DNA of 64,000 nt from an uncultured Acidobacteriota bacterium (GCA_902826795.1 CADEGD010000006.1:62001-126000), one strand, 5' to 3'; shown: positions 53,510 to 62,239, counted from the first letter of the stretch. A program made the numbers and translations. The notes: generated by a model from the sequence alone, not told the origin.

Positions 53510-54774
53510 ATCTCTCCAGAGATCACGGAAACCGGCATTACATCGGCGAAAAGACTTGGCTGGGCAAGCCTCGGAGCAAATACGTCGGGAAGGTTTGCCC
53601 GGTCTAGCCGAAAAACATCGGGATTGTGATCCGACGTTGTAACGAAATATCGGGCACGGTTTAGTGCGACCCTGAGTCGGACGAGGTCTTCGAGGCGGAT
53701 GCGTGTGAACCTTCTTGCGCTCACGATTCGATTCACGCTTCGCACGCCGATCCCCGGAACGCGCATCAGCAGGCTCTTCGACGCGCGGTTAACGTCAACC
53801 GGAAACATGTGCCGATGTCTGAGCGCCCACGCGAGCTTAGGATCTTTTTCAAGATCCAAGTTGCCATTCGCAACGCCCGCCGTGATCTCGTGCGACTTGA
53901 AACCGTAGTGACGGATCAACCAATCAGCCTCGTAAAGCCGATGCTCGCGCATGGCCGGAGTTTTTGGGCGTACACGAAGTTTAGGACTCGTATCAGCCGC
54001 TGGGGAGAACGCGGAATAGTAAACTCTGCGAAGCCTGAACTGGTTGTAAAGCTCTTGCGCTTTCGTAAGTATCGTCGCGTCAGAACTCTCGCTCGCACCG
54101 ACAACCAGCTGGGTAGACTGCCCGGCTCGTGCGAAAGTCACCGTCCCACCGCTAGTCTCTGCCTTATCCTTCGAATCGTCGATGCCGAACTTCACATCTG
54201 ACATCGTCGTTTCGATCTCAGTAACTGTTTTCTCGGGCGCTAGTTCGTTAAGGTCTTCCTGCGAAGGAAGTTCAATGTTTGCGCTTAGGCGGTCGGCGTA
54301 CTTTCCCGCTTCGAGAAGAAGTTCCTTAGACGCACCAGGAACTGCTTTCAGGTGGATGTAGCCTCCGAACAATTCCCTCTCTCGCAGCGTTTTTGCGACG
54401 AGTATCAACTGCTCCATTGTGTAATCGGCGTTTTGAATAATGCCCGAGCTTAAAAACAAACCCTCGATGTAATTCCGCTTGTAGAAATTCATCGTAAGGC
54501 TTACGACCTCTTCGGGCTTAAATCGAGCCCGCTGAACATTCGAAGAGCGACGGTTAACGCAATAACCGCAGTCCCAGATGCAAACGTTTGTCAGCAGAAG
54601 TTTGAGCAGAGAGATGCAGCGGCCGTCCGGCGTGTAGCTGTGGCAGATACCCATGCCTTCGGTATTGCCGATGCCATTGATGTCGCGCTTTCTGTGCGAC
54701 CCGCTGGATGCGCACGAAGCGTCATACTTTGCCGCGTCAGCTAAAATTTCAAGCTTTCGGGTAAGATCTATCAT
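53506..54774 (-). CDS. Radical SAM protein with C-terminal HhH domain, putative DNA modification/repair
   Basis: 422 residues. The N-terminal radical SAM cluster motif is TNVCIWDCGYCVNRR (C65, C69, C72, CX3CX2C). Barrel elements GLFLSSGI and HLKAVPGASKELL follow. The C-terminal helix-hairpin-helix (VDVNRASKSLLMRVPGIGVRSVNRIVSARR, about 330-362) predicts DNA binding. This is the TIGR03916-type partner of DUF4130. It probably uses a 5'-deoxyadenosyl radical on nucleic acid; no activity is proven. Confidence 0.9.
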   Translation of the reverse strand: MIDLTRKLEILADAAKYDASCASSGSHRKRDINGIGNTEGMGICHSYTPDGRCISLLKLLLTNVCIWDCGYCVNRRSSNVQRARFKPEEVVSLTMNFYKRNYIEGLFLSSGIIQNADYTMEQLILVAKTLRERELFGGYIHLKAVPGASKELLLEAGKYADRLSANIELPSQEDLNELAPEKTVTEIETTMSDVKFGIDDSKDKAETSGGTVTFARAGQSTQLVVGASESSDATILTKAQELYNQFRLRRVYYSAFSPAADTSPKLRVRPKTPAMREHRLYEADWLIRHYGFKSHEITAGVANGNLDLEKDPKLAWALRHRHMFPVDVNRASKSLLMRVPGIGVRSVNRIVSARRFTRIRLEDLVRLRVALNRARYFVTTSDHNPDVFRLDRANLPDVFAPRLAQPSLFADVMPVSVISGEI

Positions 54775-54926
54775 TTATGAAACATCGTATCACACTACTA
54801 CTGCACGACACAACGTTTCATATTCGCCACGCCGGCTGACGGCGCAGCGACCTTGAAAGTCTTTCAATAATGCGAACTTTGTGGCATATTTCTCGTTAGT
54901 CTTTCCATAAGGAGAATCCAAGAAAA

Positions 54927-56093
54927 ATGAGTTTAATGGACAAGGTGAAGGAAGCCGCGATGAACCAGTTTATCGAAGTCATCGAATGGCTTGATAATTC
55001 TCAGGACACGCTGCTTTACCGGTTTCCCGTCTATCAGCAGGAGATAAAGAATGGAGCCCAGTTGATCGTTCGCGAATCGCAGGCGGCAGTCTTTGTTTTC
55101 GAAGGGCAAGTGGCCGATGTATTCGCGCCGGGCCGATACACCGTCGAAGGCGGAAATACTCCCATCTTGTCTAAGCTCGGAGCTTGGAAGTACGGCTTCA
55201 ACTCTCCGATCAAGGCAGAAGTCTACTTCGTTAATACGAAACAATTTACGGACATGAAATGGGGAACCTCGAACCCGATCATGCTTCGCGACGCCGATTT
55301 TGGGATCGTCCGTCTTCGCGCCTTTGGTGCGTATAGCCTTCGCGTCGCCGACCCGAGCGAGTTCATCAAGCAAGTCGCCGGAACGAACGCACACTTCCAA
55401 ACCGAAGATATCGACGGCCAGTTGAAACGGGCGATCGTCACGGAGTTTTCCGACGCGCTTGGCGAACTGAAGATCCCGGCGCTCGACCTTGCCGCGCAGT
55501 ATAAAGAGATCGGCGAAACGATCCGCGGGAAGATCAACGAAGACTTCAAAGGCTATGGACTTGAGGTAACCAAGTTTTACGTTGAGAATGTCAGCCTTCC
55601 GCCCGAGGTCGAAGCCGCTATGGACAAGCGTGCGTCGATGGGTGCTCTTGGCGATGCTCAAAAGTATATGCAGTTTCAGGCGGCGGACGCGCTTCGTGAT
55701 GCGGCTCAGAACGAGGGCGGCGGTGCGGGGCTCGGTGCAGGCTTAGGAGCGGGATTCGCGGTCGGCGGCCAGATGGCGAATGCATTCGGCGTCGGCCAGC
55801 CGGGCGGACAGCAGATGGGCGGAGGCGGTGCTGCTGCCGCGACCGTCGCCTGCCCGGCTTGCGGGAAGCAGAACAATCCGGGAGCAAAGTTTTGTGCGGA
55901 TTGCGGCGGCAAGATGGAAGTCGCTCAGGTGCCGTGCGTGAAGTGCGGTGCAAAGCTTCGCGAAGGGGCGAAGTTCTGCTCGGAATGCGGCTCAACGCAG
56001 GAGAAGGCGAAATGCTCAAACGCCGACTGCGGAGCCGAGCTCGCTCCTGGTGCTAAGTTCTGTGCGGAGTGCGGAACGAAGACCGAAGGATAG
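54927..56093 (+). CDS. SPFH-domain protein with three C-terminal zinc ribbons
   Basis: 388 residues. SPFH/virion-core-like domain of the YdjI type (about 10-240: IEVIEWLDNSQDTLLYRFPV, AVFVFEGQVADVFAPGRYTV, FVNTKQFTDMKWGTSNPI), a Gly-rich linker (about 255-305) and then three double-cysteine ribbons (CPACGKQN...FCADCG, CVKCGAK...FCSECG, CSNADCGAE...FCAECG). Membrane scaffolding is the family theme; the ribbons add a binding module. AAGGAG lies 13 bp before the ATG. Confidence 0.88.
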   Translation: MSLMDKVKEAAMNQFIEVIEWLDNSQDTLLYRFPVYQQEIKNGAQLIVRESQAAVFVFEGQVADVFAPGRYTVEGGNTPILSKLGAWKYGFNSPIKAEVYFVNTKQFTDMKWGTSNPIMLRDADFGIVRLRAFGAYSLRVADPSEFIKQVAGTNAHFQTEDIDGQLKRAIVTEFSDALGELKIPALDLAAQYKEIGETIRGKINEDFKGYGLEVTKFYVENVSLPPEVEAAMDKRASMGALGDAQKYMQFQAADALRDAAQNEGGGAGLGAGLGAGFAVGGQMANAFGVGQPGGQQMGGGGAAAATVACPACGKQNNPGAKFCADCGGKMEVAQVPCVKCGAKLREGAKFCSECGSTQEKAKCSNADCGAELAPGAKFCAECGTKTEG

Positions 56094-56116
56094 GCGGGCC
56101 TGCTAAGACATTGAAG

Positions 56117-56150
56117 GGCAGAGAAACTCGTCGGGTTTCTTTGCCTTTTT
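56117..56150 (+). terminator. Rho-independent terminator after the SPFH gene
   Basis: GGCA-G-AGAAAC (56117-56127) pairs with GTTTCT-T-TGCC (56135-56145) and is followed by TTTTT. Confidence 0.75.
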
Positions 56151-56175
56151 AGTTTTTACTTTTTACCTTATTGCT

Positions 56176-56352
56176 ATGCCAGTACCGCCGGAACTCATTG
56201 ACATCCTTCGTTGTCCGAAATGCAAATCTACCGTTGAGATCAAAGCCGACAACTCCGCACTGAAATGTACTAATGCAGAGTGTTCGCTGGTTTATCCCAT
56301 CAAAGACGACATTCCCGTCATGCTTATCGAAGAAGCAACCGTCGAGAAGTGA
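56176..56352 (+). CDS. Trm112-like zinc-ribbon protein
   Basis: 58 residues: MPVPPELIDILRCPKCKSTV, CTNAECSLVYPIKDDIPVML. Two CXXC-like cysteine pairs and the YPI-x-x-IP-x-ML ending are the UPF0434/Trm112 signature. Trm112 proteins activate methyltransferases by binding beside the SAM site. The stop overlaps the GTG of the glycosyltransferase (GTGA), so the two are co-translated. Confidence 0.85.
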   Translation: MPVPPELIDILRCPKCKSTVEIKADNSALKCTNAECSLVYPIKDDIPVMLIEEATVEK

Positions 56353-57401
56353 TCGATTGGACCCAAGTCCAACGTGTTCTCGTCGTTAGGCTTCGGTCTA
56401 TCGGCGATACTGTTCTTTCGACACCTTCGCTATTTGCCCTTCGTCGATTTCTTCCAGATGCTCAGATCGATGCTCTGTTGGAAGATTGGGTCGCACCCGT
56501 TCTGGAAGGTTCGGAGTTAGTCGATAACGTGATCTCGATAGGTAAGAGTTCGCTATCACGACTGCGCCCGGGCCTCGAACTGCGTCGAAACAAATATGAT
56601 GTCGTGTTCAATCTTCACGGCGGAACTACATCGACGTTCTTGACGCGATTTGCCGGTGCTCGGCATCGGGTGGGATACGAGAATTATCAGTATTCCTCTC
56701 TGTATACTGATTTGCTTTCGTCGTCCGCGGATTTCTGGGGCGAAGAGAAAACACATTCGGCGGAACAGCAATTGGCCCTGCTCGGATTCGTCGGCGTTCC
56801 CGTTTCTGATCGGCCGAAGAGCTTTCTGAATGTTCAAACCGACGCCGCCGTGGCGATCGTAGAACGACTTGAAGCAAGCGGGATCTCAGACGATAACTTC
56901 GCCCTGATCCACCCTTCAACCGCTTTTTTTACAAAGCAGTGGGCTCCGGAAAATTACGCGCGCGTGGCGGAATATCTCGCGGCGGCAGGAATTAAGCGCG
57001 TTGCGGTTGCTACAAAGTCTGAGGCTCAAACGCTCGGTAAGGTACATGAATTATCGAGAGTTCCGATCATAGGTTTTGATGATCTTTCGCTTCCGGAGAT
57101 CACAGCCCTCGCGTCGAAAGCCGCCATCTTTATCGGGAACGACTCCGGTATCGCCCATATTGCCGCCGCCGTCGGAACGCCGACGGTCGTGATATTCGGC
57201 TCGTCTAATCGCGACCACTGGCGACCGTGGACGGATGCTCCGAACGAGATCGTGTTCGAGAACTTCGACTGTCAGCCTTGCCCCGGTTATAGATGTGAAG
57301 TTTACGGAGAGCCGAGATGTATTCAATCGGTGACCACGGAAAGCGTCATTGCCGCGATCGAAAGGGTACTAAAAAAGGCGGAGAATCGCTCCTCCGCCTA
57401 A
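56349..57401 (+). CDS. Glycosyltransferase family 9 (ADP-heptose:LPS heptosyltransferase type)
   Basis: 350 residues from the GTG at 56349, which overlaps the Trm112-like stop. GT-B fold of family 9: VLVVRLRSIGDTVLSTPSLFALR near the start, DVVFNLHGG, VGYENYQYSSLYTDLL, ALIHPSTAFFTKQWAPENYARVAEYL and the nucleotide-sugar site IGNDSGIAHIAAAVGTPTVVIFGSS. It should add a heptose or similar sugar to the outer-membrane glycolipid. Confidence 0.9.
   Translation: MIDWTQVQRVLVVRLRSIGDTVLSTPSLFALRRFLPDAQIDALLEDWVAPVLEGSELVDNVISIGKSSLSRLRPGLELRRNKYDVVFNLHGGTTSTFLTRFAGARHRVGYENYQYSSLYTDLLSSSADFWGEEKTHSAEQQLALLGFVGVPVSDRPKSFLNVQTDAAVAIVERLEASGISDDNFALIHPSTAFFTKQWAPENYARVAEYLAAAGIKRVAVATKSEAQTLGKVHELSRVPIIGFDDLSLPEITALASKAAIFIGNDSGIAHIAAAVGTPTVVIFGSSNRDHWRPWTDAPNEIVFENFDCQPCPGYRCEVYGEPRCIQSVTTESVIAAIERVLKKAENRSSA
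57371..57399 (-). terminator. Rho-independent terminator of the BON gene
   Basis: On the minus strand AGGCGGAG...CTCCGCCT (57399-57392 with 57383-57376) is followed by a T-run (57376-57371). It lies inside the 3' end of the convergent glycosyltransferase gene. Confidence 0.7.
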
Positions 57402-57424
57402 CTTCGTCTACATCAAACCGCCGC

Positions 57425-57958
57425 TTATGGCCGCCGGTTCGAATTTGAGTTCGACGTGTTTCCATTCACCATCTGATTCGTCATTGAATCATTAGCCTTA
57501 ACGGTGAGTTGATTATTGACGCCTTTCTGGCCCTCAATTCCTTTTGCGACTGTTTCGGCCTGTGTTTTCTGAGCAGCCGTCGGGACGGTGCCTCGCAGCG
57601 TTATCTTGTCATTCTCCACATCAACATTGATCGTCGAATCGCGAAGATCGTCGGTCGTTGCAAGGGCTGTCTTGGTCTTAAACCATAGCCAACTGTCATT
57701 GGCGCCCTGCCCGATCGTGCTCGATCCCTTATCCTTCTCATACTCGGCACGATTCTTATCGTATTCTTCTCTCGAAACGTTCGCGTTCGAGCTACGCGGC
57801 GTCGCCGTAGCCGTAGCGTTCACGACGACCGCAGTATTACTGTTCGCATTTCGAGCATTTGTGTTGGTGTTCATATTGGCGGTCGTGTCGCACGCGCCCG
57901 CCGCAAATGCCGACGTCAGCACCGCTAATCCATATCCCATCAATCCTTTACGTGTCAT
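57425..57958 (-). CDS. BON-domain lipoprotein
   Basis: 177 residues. The lipobox AFAAGAC (C23) predicts lipid anchoring. An Asn/Thr-rich low-complexity spacer (about 28-65) leads to a BON domain (about 88-155: WLWFKTKTALATTDDLRDSTINVDVENDKITLRGTVPTAAQKTQAETVAKGIEGQKGVNNQLTV). BON domains bind membranes or peptidoglycan and act in envelope stress. The terminator lies within the adjacent gene. Confidence 0.85.
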   Translation of the reverse strand: MTRKGLMGYGLAVLTSAFAAGACDTTANMNTNTNARNANSNTAVVVNATATATPRSSNANVSREEYDKNRAEYEKDKGSSTIGQGANDSWLWFKTKTALATTDDLRDSTINVDVENDKITLRGTVPTAAQKTQAETVAKGIEGQKGVNNQLTVKANDSMTNQMVNGNTSNSNSNRRP

Positions 57959-58095
57959 TTCAGTTCTCCTGTCTTCTCAAAAATTCAGTGTAAGCTTTGC
58001 CTACATCAGGTTTTCGTCCAGCAGGGATAGGGCAACCAACGTTCCACTGGAGTTCAAAGAACTAGAAAAATTCAACCAAATGACTTAATCTAAGC

Positions 58096-58344
58096 GTGAT
58101 GATCACCGAATACATCCAGGCGGCGATGCGGAAAGCGAAGTATGAGATCCTTGATGGAAATGAAGGATTCTACGGCGAGATTCCGGGATTTCAGGGGGTT
58201 TGGGCGAATGCTAAGACTTTGGAAGATTGTCGCGAAGATCTGGCTAACGCGCTTGAAACGTGGCTCTTGTTTCGCATCTCACGCGGGATGAAAATTCCGG
58301 CTATCGGAAAGCACAAACTTTCAGTCGAGTTTGCCGCCGTTTAA
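58096..58344 (+). CDS. hicB: HicB-like (UPF0150) antitoxin
   Basis: 82 residues: YIQAAMRKAKYEILDGNEGFYGEIPGFQGVWANAKTLEDCREDLANALETWLLFRISRGMKIP. This is the short HicB form with no DNA-binding tail. It normally pairs with a HicA on the same strand, but here the only HicA-like sequence lies tail to tail on the other strand and is frameshifted, so the antitoxin may be a relic. Confidence 0.85.
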   Translation: MMITEYIQAAMRKAKYEILDGNEGFYGEIPGFQGVWANAKTLEDCREDLANALETWLLFRISRGMKIPAIGKHKLSVEFAAV

Positions 58345-58567
58345 AGTTTTTCCCACTCTTCGACTGTTACACCCGCCTGACGAAGCACCCTTTTAAGTAG
58401 ACCTACATCATTTATCACGCCTGATCCGTGTTTGTTCGGAATGGTCAGAGTCCGGTTGTCCCGAATCACTATGCTGTGAGACCTTCCCTGACCATACGGT
58501 CCTTCGAAGCCGAGTTGGCGAAGGTATCTAAGAGCTGTTTATGTTTGATCGGGCCGAGTTTTGGCAT
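58341..58567 (-). pseudogene. hicA: Frameshifted hicA-like gene, convergent with hicB
   Basis: Read from the ATG at 58567: MPKLGPIKHKQLL, then after a one-base shift near 58526-58532, RYLRQLGFEGPYGQGRSHS and IVIRDNRTLTIPNKHGSG, ending VEEWEKL at 58341. The whole has the HicA length (about 76 residues) and the G-R-S-H-S equivalent of the catalytic G-S-H. The shift kills the toxin unless it is an error. Its stop overlaps the hicB stop. Confidence 0.75.
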
Positions 58568-58733
58568 AATCTTATTTGATCGTTTTTACACTTATTTCAC
58601 CAAAGAAAAAAACCGCGCTGGTAACCTGTTAGGATACAAAAACGCGGTTATTGAAACCTTTGTGCTCAGGCGAGCTTTTCTCAAGCAACTATAAGGAATT
58701 TCGTCTTGGTCTGTCACAATATACGCCCGATTC

Positions 58734-58762
58734 TTGACACTAATCCTGTAAATCACTAGTAT
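58734..58762 (+). promoter_or_regulatory. Promoter of the ffh-rpsP operon
   Basis: TTGACA (58734-58739), exactly 17 bp, TAGTAT (58757-58762), about 35 bp before the ffh ATG. Strong sigma-70-type match. Confidence 0.7.
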
Positions 58763-58798
58763 TTAGAGTTTCGACTCTTGTAGCCGAAGTGTGCCTAT

Positions 58799-60289
58799 AT
58801 GTTCGAATCGCTTTCCGATAAGCTGAAGAAAACGCTGAAAAATCTGCGCGGGCAGGGCAAGTTGACCCCTGAACACGTAGATGCGGCTCTTCGCGAGATT
58901 CGGATGGCGTTGCTCGAGGCGGACGTTAATTACAAGGTCGCCAAAGATTTTGTCGATTCAGTTAGGGCAAAGGCTGAGGGGCAGGAAGTTTGGCAGGGGC
59001 TGAACCCGCACGAGCAGGTCGTAAAGATCGTCTATGACGAGCTTGTCGAGCTGATGGGCGGAACCTCGTCGCGGCTCGTTTTCACCAAACAGATCCCGAA
59101 CGTCGTGATGATCGTCGGCCTTCAGGGGTCGGGTAAAACGACCTCGACCGGAAAGATCTCTCGCTGGCTCCGAGACAATCAGGAACGCAAGCCGCTGCTT
59201 GTGTCAGTCGACGTTTATCGTCCTGCCGCACGCGAACAGCTTCGCGTCGTCGGTGGAGCCGTCGGCGTTCCGGTATATCAGGATAAAGAATCGAACGATC
59301 CGCTAACGCTCGTGCGTGGTGCTATGAAGCACGCGCAGGAGATGGGCTTTGACACGCTCATGATCGACACGGCCGGCCGCCTGCACGTCGACGACGAGCT
59401 AATGGTCGAGCTTGAGCAGATCAAGGCGGAGACCAAGCCGATCGAGGTGCTGTTCGTCGCCGATGCGATGACCGGGCAGGACGCCGTCAACTCGGCAGAG
59501 ATATTTCACAAGCGCGTCGGCGTCACCGGCGTTGTCTTGACCAAGATGGACGGCGACGCTCGCGGCGGAGCGGCGTTATCGATCCGCCAGGTCATCGGCC
59601 AGCCCGTTAAATTTGTAGGCGTCGGCGAAAAGTACGACGCGATCGAGCCTTTCTACCCCGACCGCATCTCTCAGCGCATCCTTGGTATGGGCGACGTGCT
59701 CACGCTCATCGAGGAAGTTCAGGGCAAGATCGACGAGAAGCAAGCTCAAGAGCAGCTTGAAAAGCTCACCAAGAATCAGTTTACGCTTGAAGATTTTCGT
59801 TCGCAGTTAGGGCAGTTCAAGCAGCTCGGCTCTATGTCGAAGCTGATGAAGATGCTGCCCGAGCAGATGACGGGCGGTATGCAGCTTTCGGATGAGCAAT
59901 CGGCCGAGGTCGACGTTCAGATGAAGCGGACCGAGGCGATCATCGATTCGATGACGAAGGCTGAGCGTAACGATCACAAGATCCTCGATGCGAGCCGCAA
60001 GACGCGAGTCGCGGGCGGTTCTGGAACGACCATCGCCGAAGTGAATCAGTTGCTCCGCCAATATGAGCAGATGCGCAAGATGATGGCTCAAATGAACAAG
60101 GGCGGCATGCTTGCGGGATTAGGAAAGAGAATGATGGGCGGCCTTGCAGGCGGCCTCGGCGGAATGCTCGGCGGTGGTGGTTTGCCCGGAATGGGCGGCA
60201 TGCCGGGAATGTTAGGAAACGGCGGGGCGGAAGATGATTCGGCGGCGAAGTCTTCAAAAAAGAAGAAACGCCATAAGAAGCGAAAGTAA
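58799..60289 (+). CDS. ffh: Signal recognition particle protein Ffh (SRP54)
   Basis: 496 residues. N domain (about 1-85), G domain with GLQGSGKTTSTGKI (about 106), DVYRPAAREQL, DTAGRLHVDDELM, TKMDGDARGGAAL, then a methionine-rich M domain (about 300-430) and a Gly/Met-rich, lysine-ending tail. It binds signal peptides and 4.5S RNA and docks on FtsY for co-translational export. No SRP RNA gene seen. First gene of the translation cluster. Confidence 0.97.
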   Translation: MFESLSDKLKKTLKNLRGQGKLTPEHVDAALREIRMALLEADVNYKVAKDFVDSVRAKAEGQEVWQGLNPHEQVVKIVYDELVELMGGTSSRLVFTKQIPNVVMIVGLQGSGKTTSTGKISRWLRDNQERKPLLVSVDVYRPAAREQLRVVGGAVGVPVYQDKESNDPLTLVRGAMKHAQEMGFDTLMIDTAGRLHVDDELMVELEQIKAETKPIEVLFVADAMTGQDAVNSAEIFHKRVGVTGVVLTKMDGDARGGAALSIRQVIGQPVKFVGVGEKYDAIEPFYPDRISQRILGMGDVLTLIEEVQGKIDEKQAQEQLEKLTKNQFTLEDFRSQLGQFKQLGSMSKLMKMLPEQMTGGMQLSDEQSAEVDVQMKRTEAIIDSMTKAERNDHKILDASRKTRVAGGSGTTIAEVNQLLRQYEQMRKMMAQMNKGGMLAGLGKRMMGGLAGGLGGMLGGGGLPGMGGMPGMLGNGGAEDDSAAKSSKKKKRHKKRK

Positions 60290-60295
60290 AGGTTC

Positions 60296-60332
60296 GTTAA
60301 TTGGTAATTACTAATTAACAGTTATTAATTAG
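60296..60332. repeat. AT-rich intergenic repeat
   Basis: GTTAATTGGTAATTACTAAT...TATTAATTAGG between ffh and rpsP, similar in composition and words to the run at 9704-9749. Confidence 0.45.
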
Positions 60333-60346
60333 GTTACGGAAAGAAT

Positions 60347-60598
60347 ATGTTAGCAATCAGCTTGATGAGAATGGGCGCGAAGGGAAAACCTTTTTATCGC
60401 GTCGTGGTCAAAGAAAAACGTTCGAAGCGCGACGGTGCGTATCTCGAAAACCTCGGAACGTACAATCCGATGATAAATCCGGCAGAGGTTAGCCTAAAGC
60501 ATGACCGCATCCAGTATTGGGTCGGTGTCGGCGCTCAGCCGACCGAAACGGTTAAAAGCCTGATCAAGAACAACCCTGCAACAGTCGAGACAGTCTAG
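60347..60598 (+). CDS. rpsP: 30S ribosomal protein S16
   Basis: 83 residues: LAISLMRMGAKGKPFYRVVVKEKRSKRDGAYLENLGTYNPM and YWVGVGAQPTETVKSLI, the S16 signature. GGAAAGAAT precedes the ATG. The last codons and stop lie in an inverted repeat (60592-60675), so the C-terminus (TVETV) is repeat-derived. Confidence 0.97.
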   Translation: MLAISLMRMGAKGKPFYRVVVKEKRSKRDGAYLENLGTYNPMINPAEVSLKHDRIQYWVGVGAQPTETVKSLIKNNPATVETV

Positions 60599-60675
60599 AA
60601 AGTCCAGAAAGTCTAGGAAGCGTAAACGGACAGCTTCCTTCCTAGACTTTCCAGACTTTCAAGACTTCCGAGACT
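60592..60675. repeat. Inverted repeat of AGTC-words between rpsP and khpA
   Basis: Left block AGTCTAGAAAGTCCAGAAAG...GGAAG (60592-60620) is mirrored by CTTCCTAGACTTTCCAGACT...AGACT (60637-60675). Units of AGTCTAGAA/AGTCCAGAA recur every 9 bp. It supplies the rpsP stop and lies directly before khpA. Confidence 0.7.
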
Positions 60676-60678
60676 ATT

Positions 60679-60912
60679 ATGAAGGAAGCAATCGAAAGGA
60701 TCGTCAAGGGCATTGTCGGTTCGCCGGATCTCGCAGAAGTTTATGAGATCGGCGACGGCAAGAACGTGCGCTTCGAAGTGCGCGTTGCGCCGGATGATTA
60801 TGGCCGACTTATCGGCCGTGAGGGCCGGACGATCAAGGCGATCCGCAGTTTGCTCTTTTACGCGGGGCAGAAGCACGGGAAGCGATATAACCTCGACCTG
60901 ATCGAGGATTAG
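60679..60912 (+). CDS. khpA: KH-domain RNA-binding protein KhpA
   Basis: 77 residues, a single KH domain with the GXXG loop in GRLIGREGRTIKAIRSLLFYAGQKHGKRYNLDLIED. KhpA works with KhpB as an RNA chaperone; its place between rpsP and rimM is conserved in many bacteria. No clear Shine-Dalgarno because a repeat ends 3 bp upstream. Confidence 0.95.
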   Translation: MKEAIERIVKGIVGSPDLAEVYEIGDGKNVRFEVRVAPDDYGRLIGREGRTIKAIRSLLFYAGQKHGKRYNLDLIED

Positions 60913-60914
60913 TC

Positions 60915-61424
60915 GTGGACGAGCTTGTCGTAATCGCCAGGATCGCAAGGCCTCGCGGTGTCCGCGGCGAACTCGTGGCCGAGATCTTGACGGACTTTCC
61001 GGAACGGTTCGTCGGGTTGGACAACGCAATCGCGGTGTTGCCGGATGGCGACAGGCGTGAGTTGAAAATCGAAAACGTCTGGTTTCAAAACGAGCGGATC
61101 GTCTTGAAATTCGAAGGTATCGATTCGATCGAGAGCGGCGAAGATTTGCGAGACGCTGAAATATGCGTCAAAGAGTCCGAAACGGTCGAGCTTGAAGAAG
61201 GCGAGTTCTTTGATTGGCAGCTTGAGGGCTGCTCCGCGGTGACGGTAGATGGCGAATCGCTTGGGACGGTCAAGGAATTGATGCGGACGGGCGGAACCGA
61301 AGTCCTCGTCATCGACGGCGAAAGAGAATACCTCGTGCCGTTTGCCGAATCGATCTGCATCGAGGTCGATATTGAGAACAAAAGGATCGTTATCGATCCG
61401 CCCGATGGATTACTCGATTTTTGA
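60915..61424 (+). CDS. rimM: 16S rRNA processing protein RimM
   Basis: 169 residues. RimM N-domain (VVIARIARPRGVRGELVAEILTDFPERF) and PRC-barrel-like C-domain (EGEFFDWQLEGCSAVTVDGESLGTVKELMRTGGTEVLVI, EYLVPFAESICIEVDIENKRIVIDPPDGLLDF). Assists 30S head maturation near S19. GTG? no: the ATG-equivalent start is GTG at 60915, 2 bp after khpA. Confidence 0.93.
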   Translation: MDELVVIARIARPRGVRGELVAEILTDFPERFVGLDNAIAVLPDGDRRELKIENVWFQNERIVLKFEGIDSIESGEDLRDAEICVKESETVELEEGEFFDWQLEGCSAVTVDGESLGTVKELMRTGGTEVLVIDGEREYLVPFAESICIEVDIENKRIVIDPPDGLLDF

Positions 61425-61466
61425 TCTTGGATCTTTGAGAGAATAAATCGAAGGTCAAAGATCAAA

Positions 61467-62183
61467 ATGCTTCGCCTTGACGTACTTACAATATTTCCGG
61501 ATTTTTTCGGACAGGTCTTTGATTTTGGAATAATTCGCCGGGCAAAGCTCGCCGGGATCGTGGAGATAAATGTCCACGACATTCGCGAGTTTGCTACGGA
61601 CAAACACAAGATGACCGACGACCGGCCATTCGGCGGCGGCGACGGGATGGTGATGAAGGCGGAGCCGATCTTCCTCGCTATCGAACAGCTTGTCGGAACT
61701 TCGAACCGCGACGAGTATCCACCGGGGACGAGGGTTGTGATGCTTTCGCCGCAAGGTAAGCCACTGAAGCAGGCGATCGCGAGTGAGTTTGCTGACGATG
61801 CCAGACACGTTGTGCTGATCTGCGGGCGATACGAAGGAGTCGATGAACGGGTGAACGAGACGCTCGTGACGGATGAGATATCGATCGGCGATTACGTGCT
61901 GTCGGGCGGTGAACCGGCGGCGATAGTTTTGACGGACGCGATCGTGCGATTGTTGCCAGAAGCGCTAGGCAGCGAAACATCGGCGGAGAACGATTCGTTC
62001 TCGAACGGGCTGCTTGATTGCCCGCATTACACGCGGCCGGCGGAGTTTAGAGGGATGACGGTCCCGGAAGTTTTATTGAACGGCAATCATGCCGAGATTG
62101 AAAAATGGCGTCACGAAAAGGCGCTTGAAAAGACAAGACAGAATAGACCAGATCTTTTGACAGGAGAATACGGTGAAATGTGA
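61467..62183 (+). CDS. trmD: tRNA (guanine-37-N1)-methyltransferase
   Basis: 238 residues. SPOUT fold with the trefoil knot: [100 protein letters not shown]. It makes m1G37 and keeps the reading frame. ATG at 61467. A palindromic element follows its stop. Confidence 0.97.
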   Translation: MLRLDVLTIFPDFFGQVFDFGIIRRAKLAGIVEINVHDIREFATDKHKMTDDRPFGGGDGMVMKAEPIFLAIEQLVGTSNRDEYPPGTRVVMLSPQGKPLKQAIASEFADDARHVVLICGRYEGVDERVNETLVTDEISIGDYVLSGGEPAAIVLTDAIVRLLPEALGSETSAENDSFSNGLLDCPHYTRPAEFRGMTVPEVLLNGNHAEIEKWRHEKALEKTRQNRPDLLTGEYGEM

Positions 62184-62184
62184 G

Positions 62185-62216
62185 ATGGAACGCGGACATT
62201 CTTGTCCGCGTTCCAT
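62185..62216. repeat. Palindromic element, GGAACGC family (short form)
   Basis: ATGGAACGCGGACA (62185-62198), 4-nt loop, TGTCCGCGTTCCAT (62203-62216): 14-bp perfect arms. It lies between trmD and rplS, 2 bp after the trmD stop, and could act as an mRNA hairpin. Confidence 0.88.
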
Positions 62217-62239
62217 GCTGACCTCTGGCCGGTAAAGTT

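Noticed and set aside
58428-58694. An 88-codon plus-strand frame near hicB
   Set aside because: It runs antisense through the frameshifted hicA-like gene, which explains the region better.
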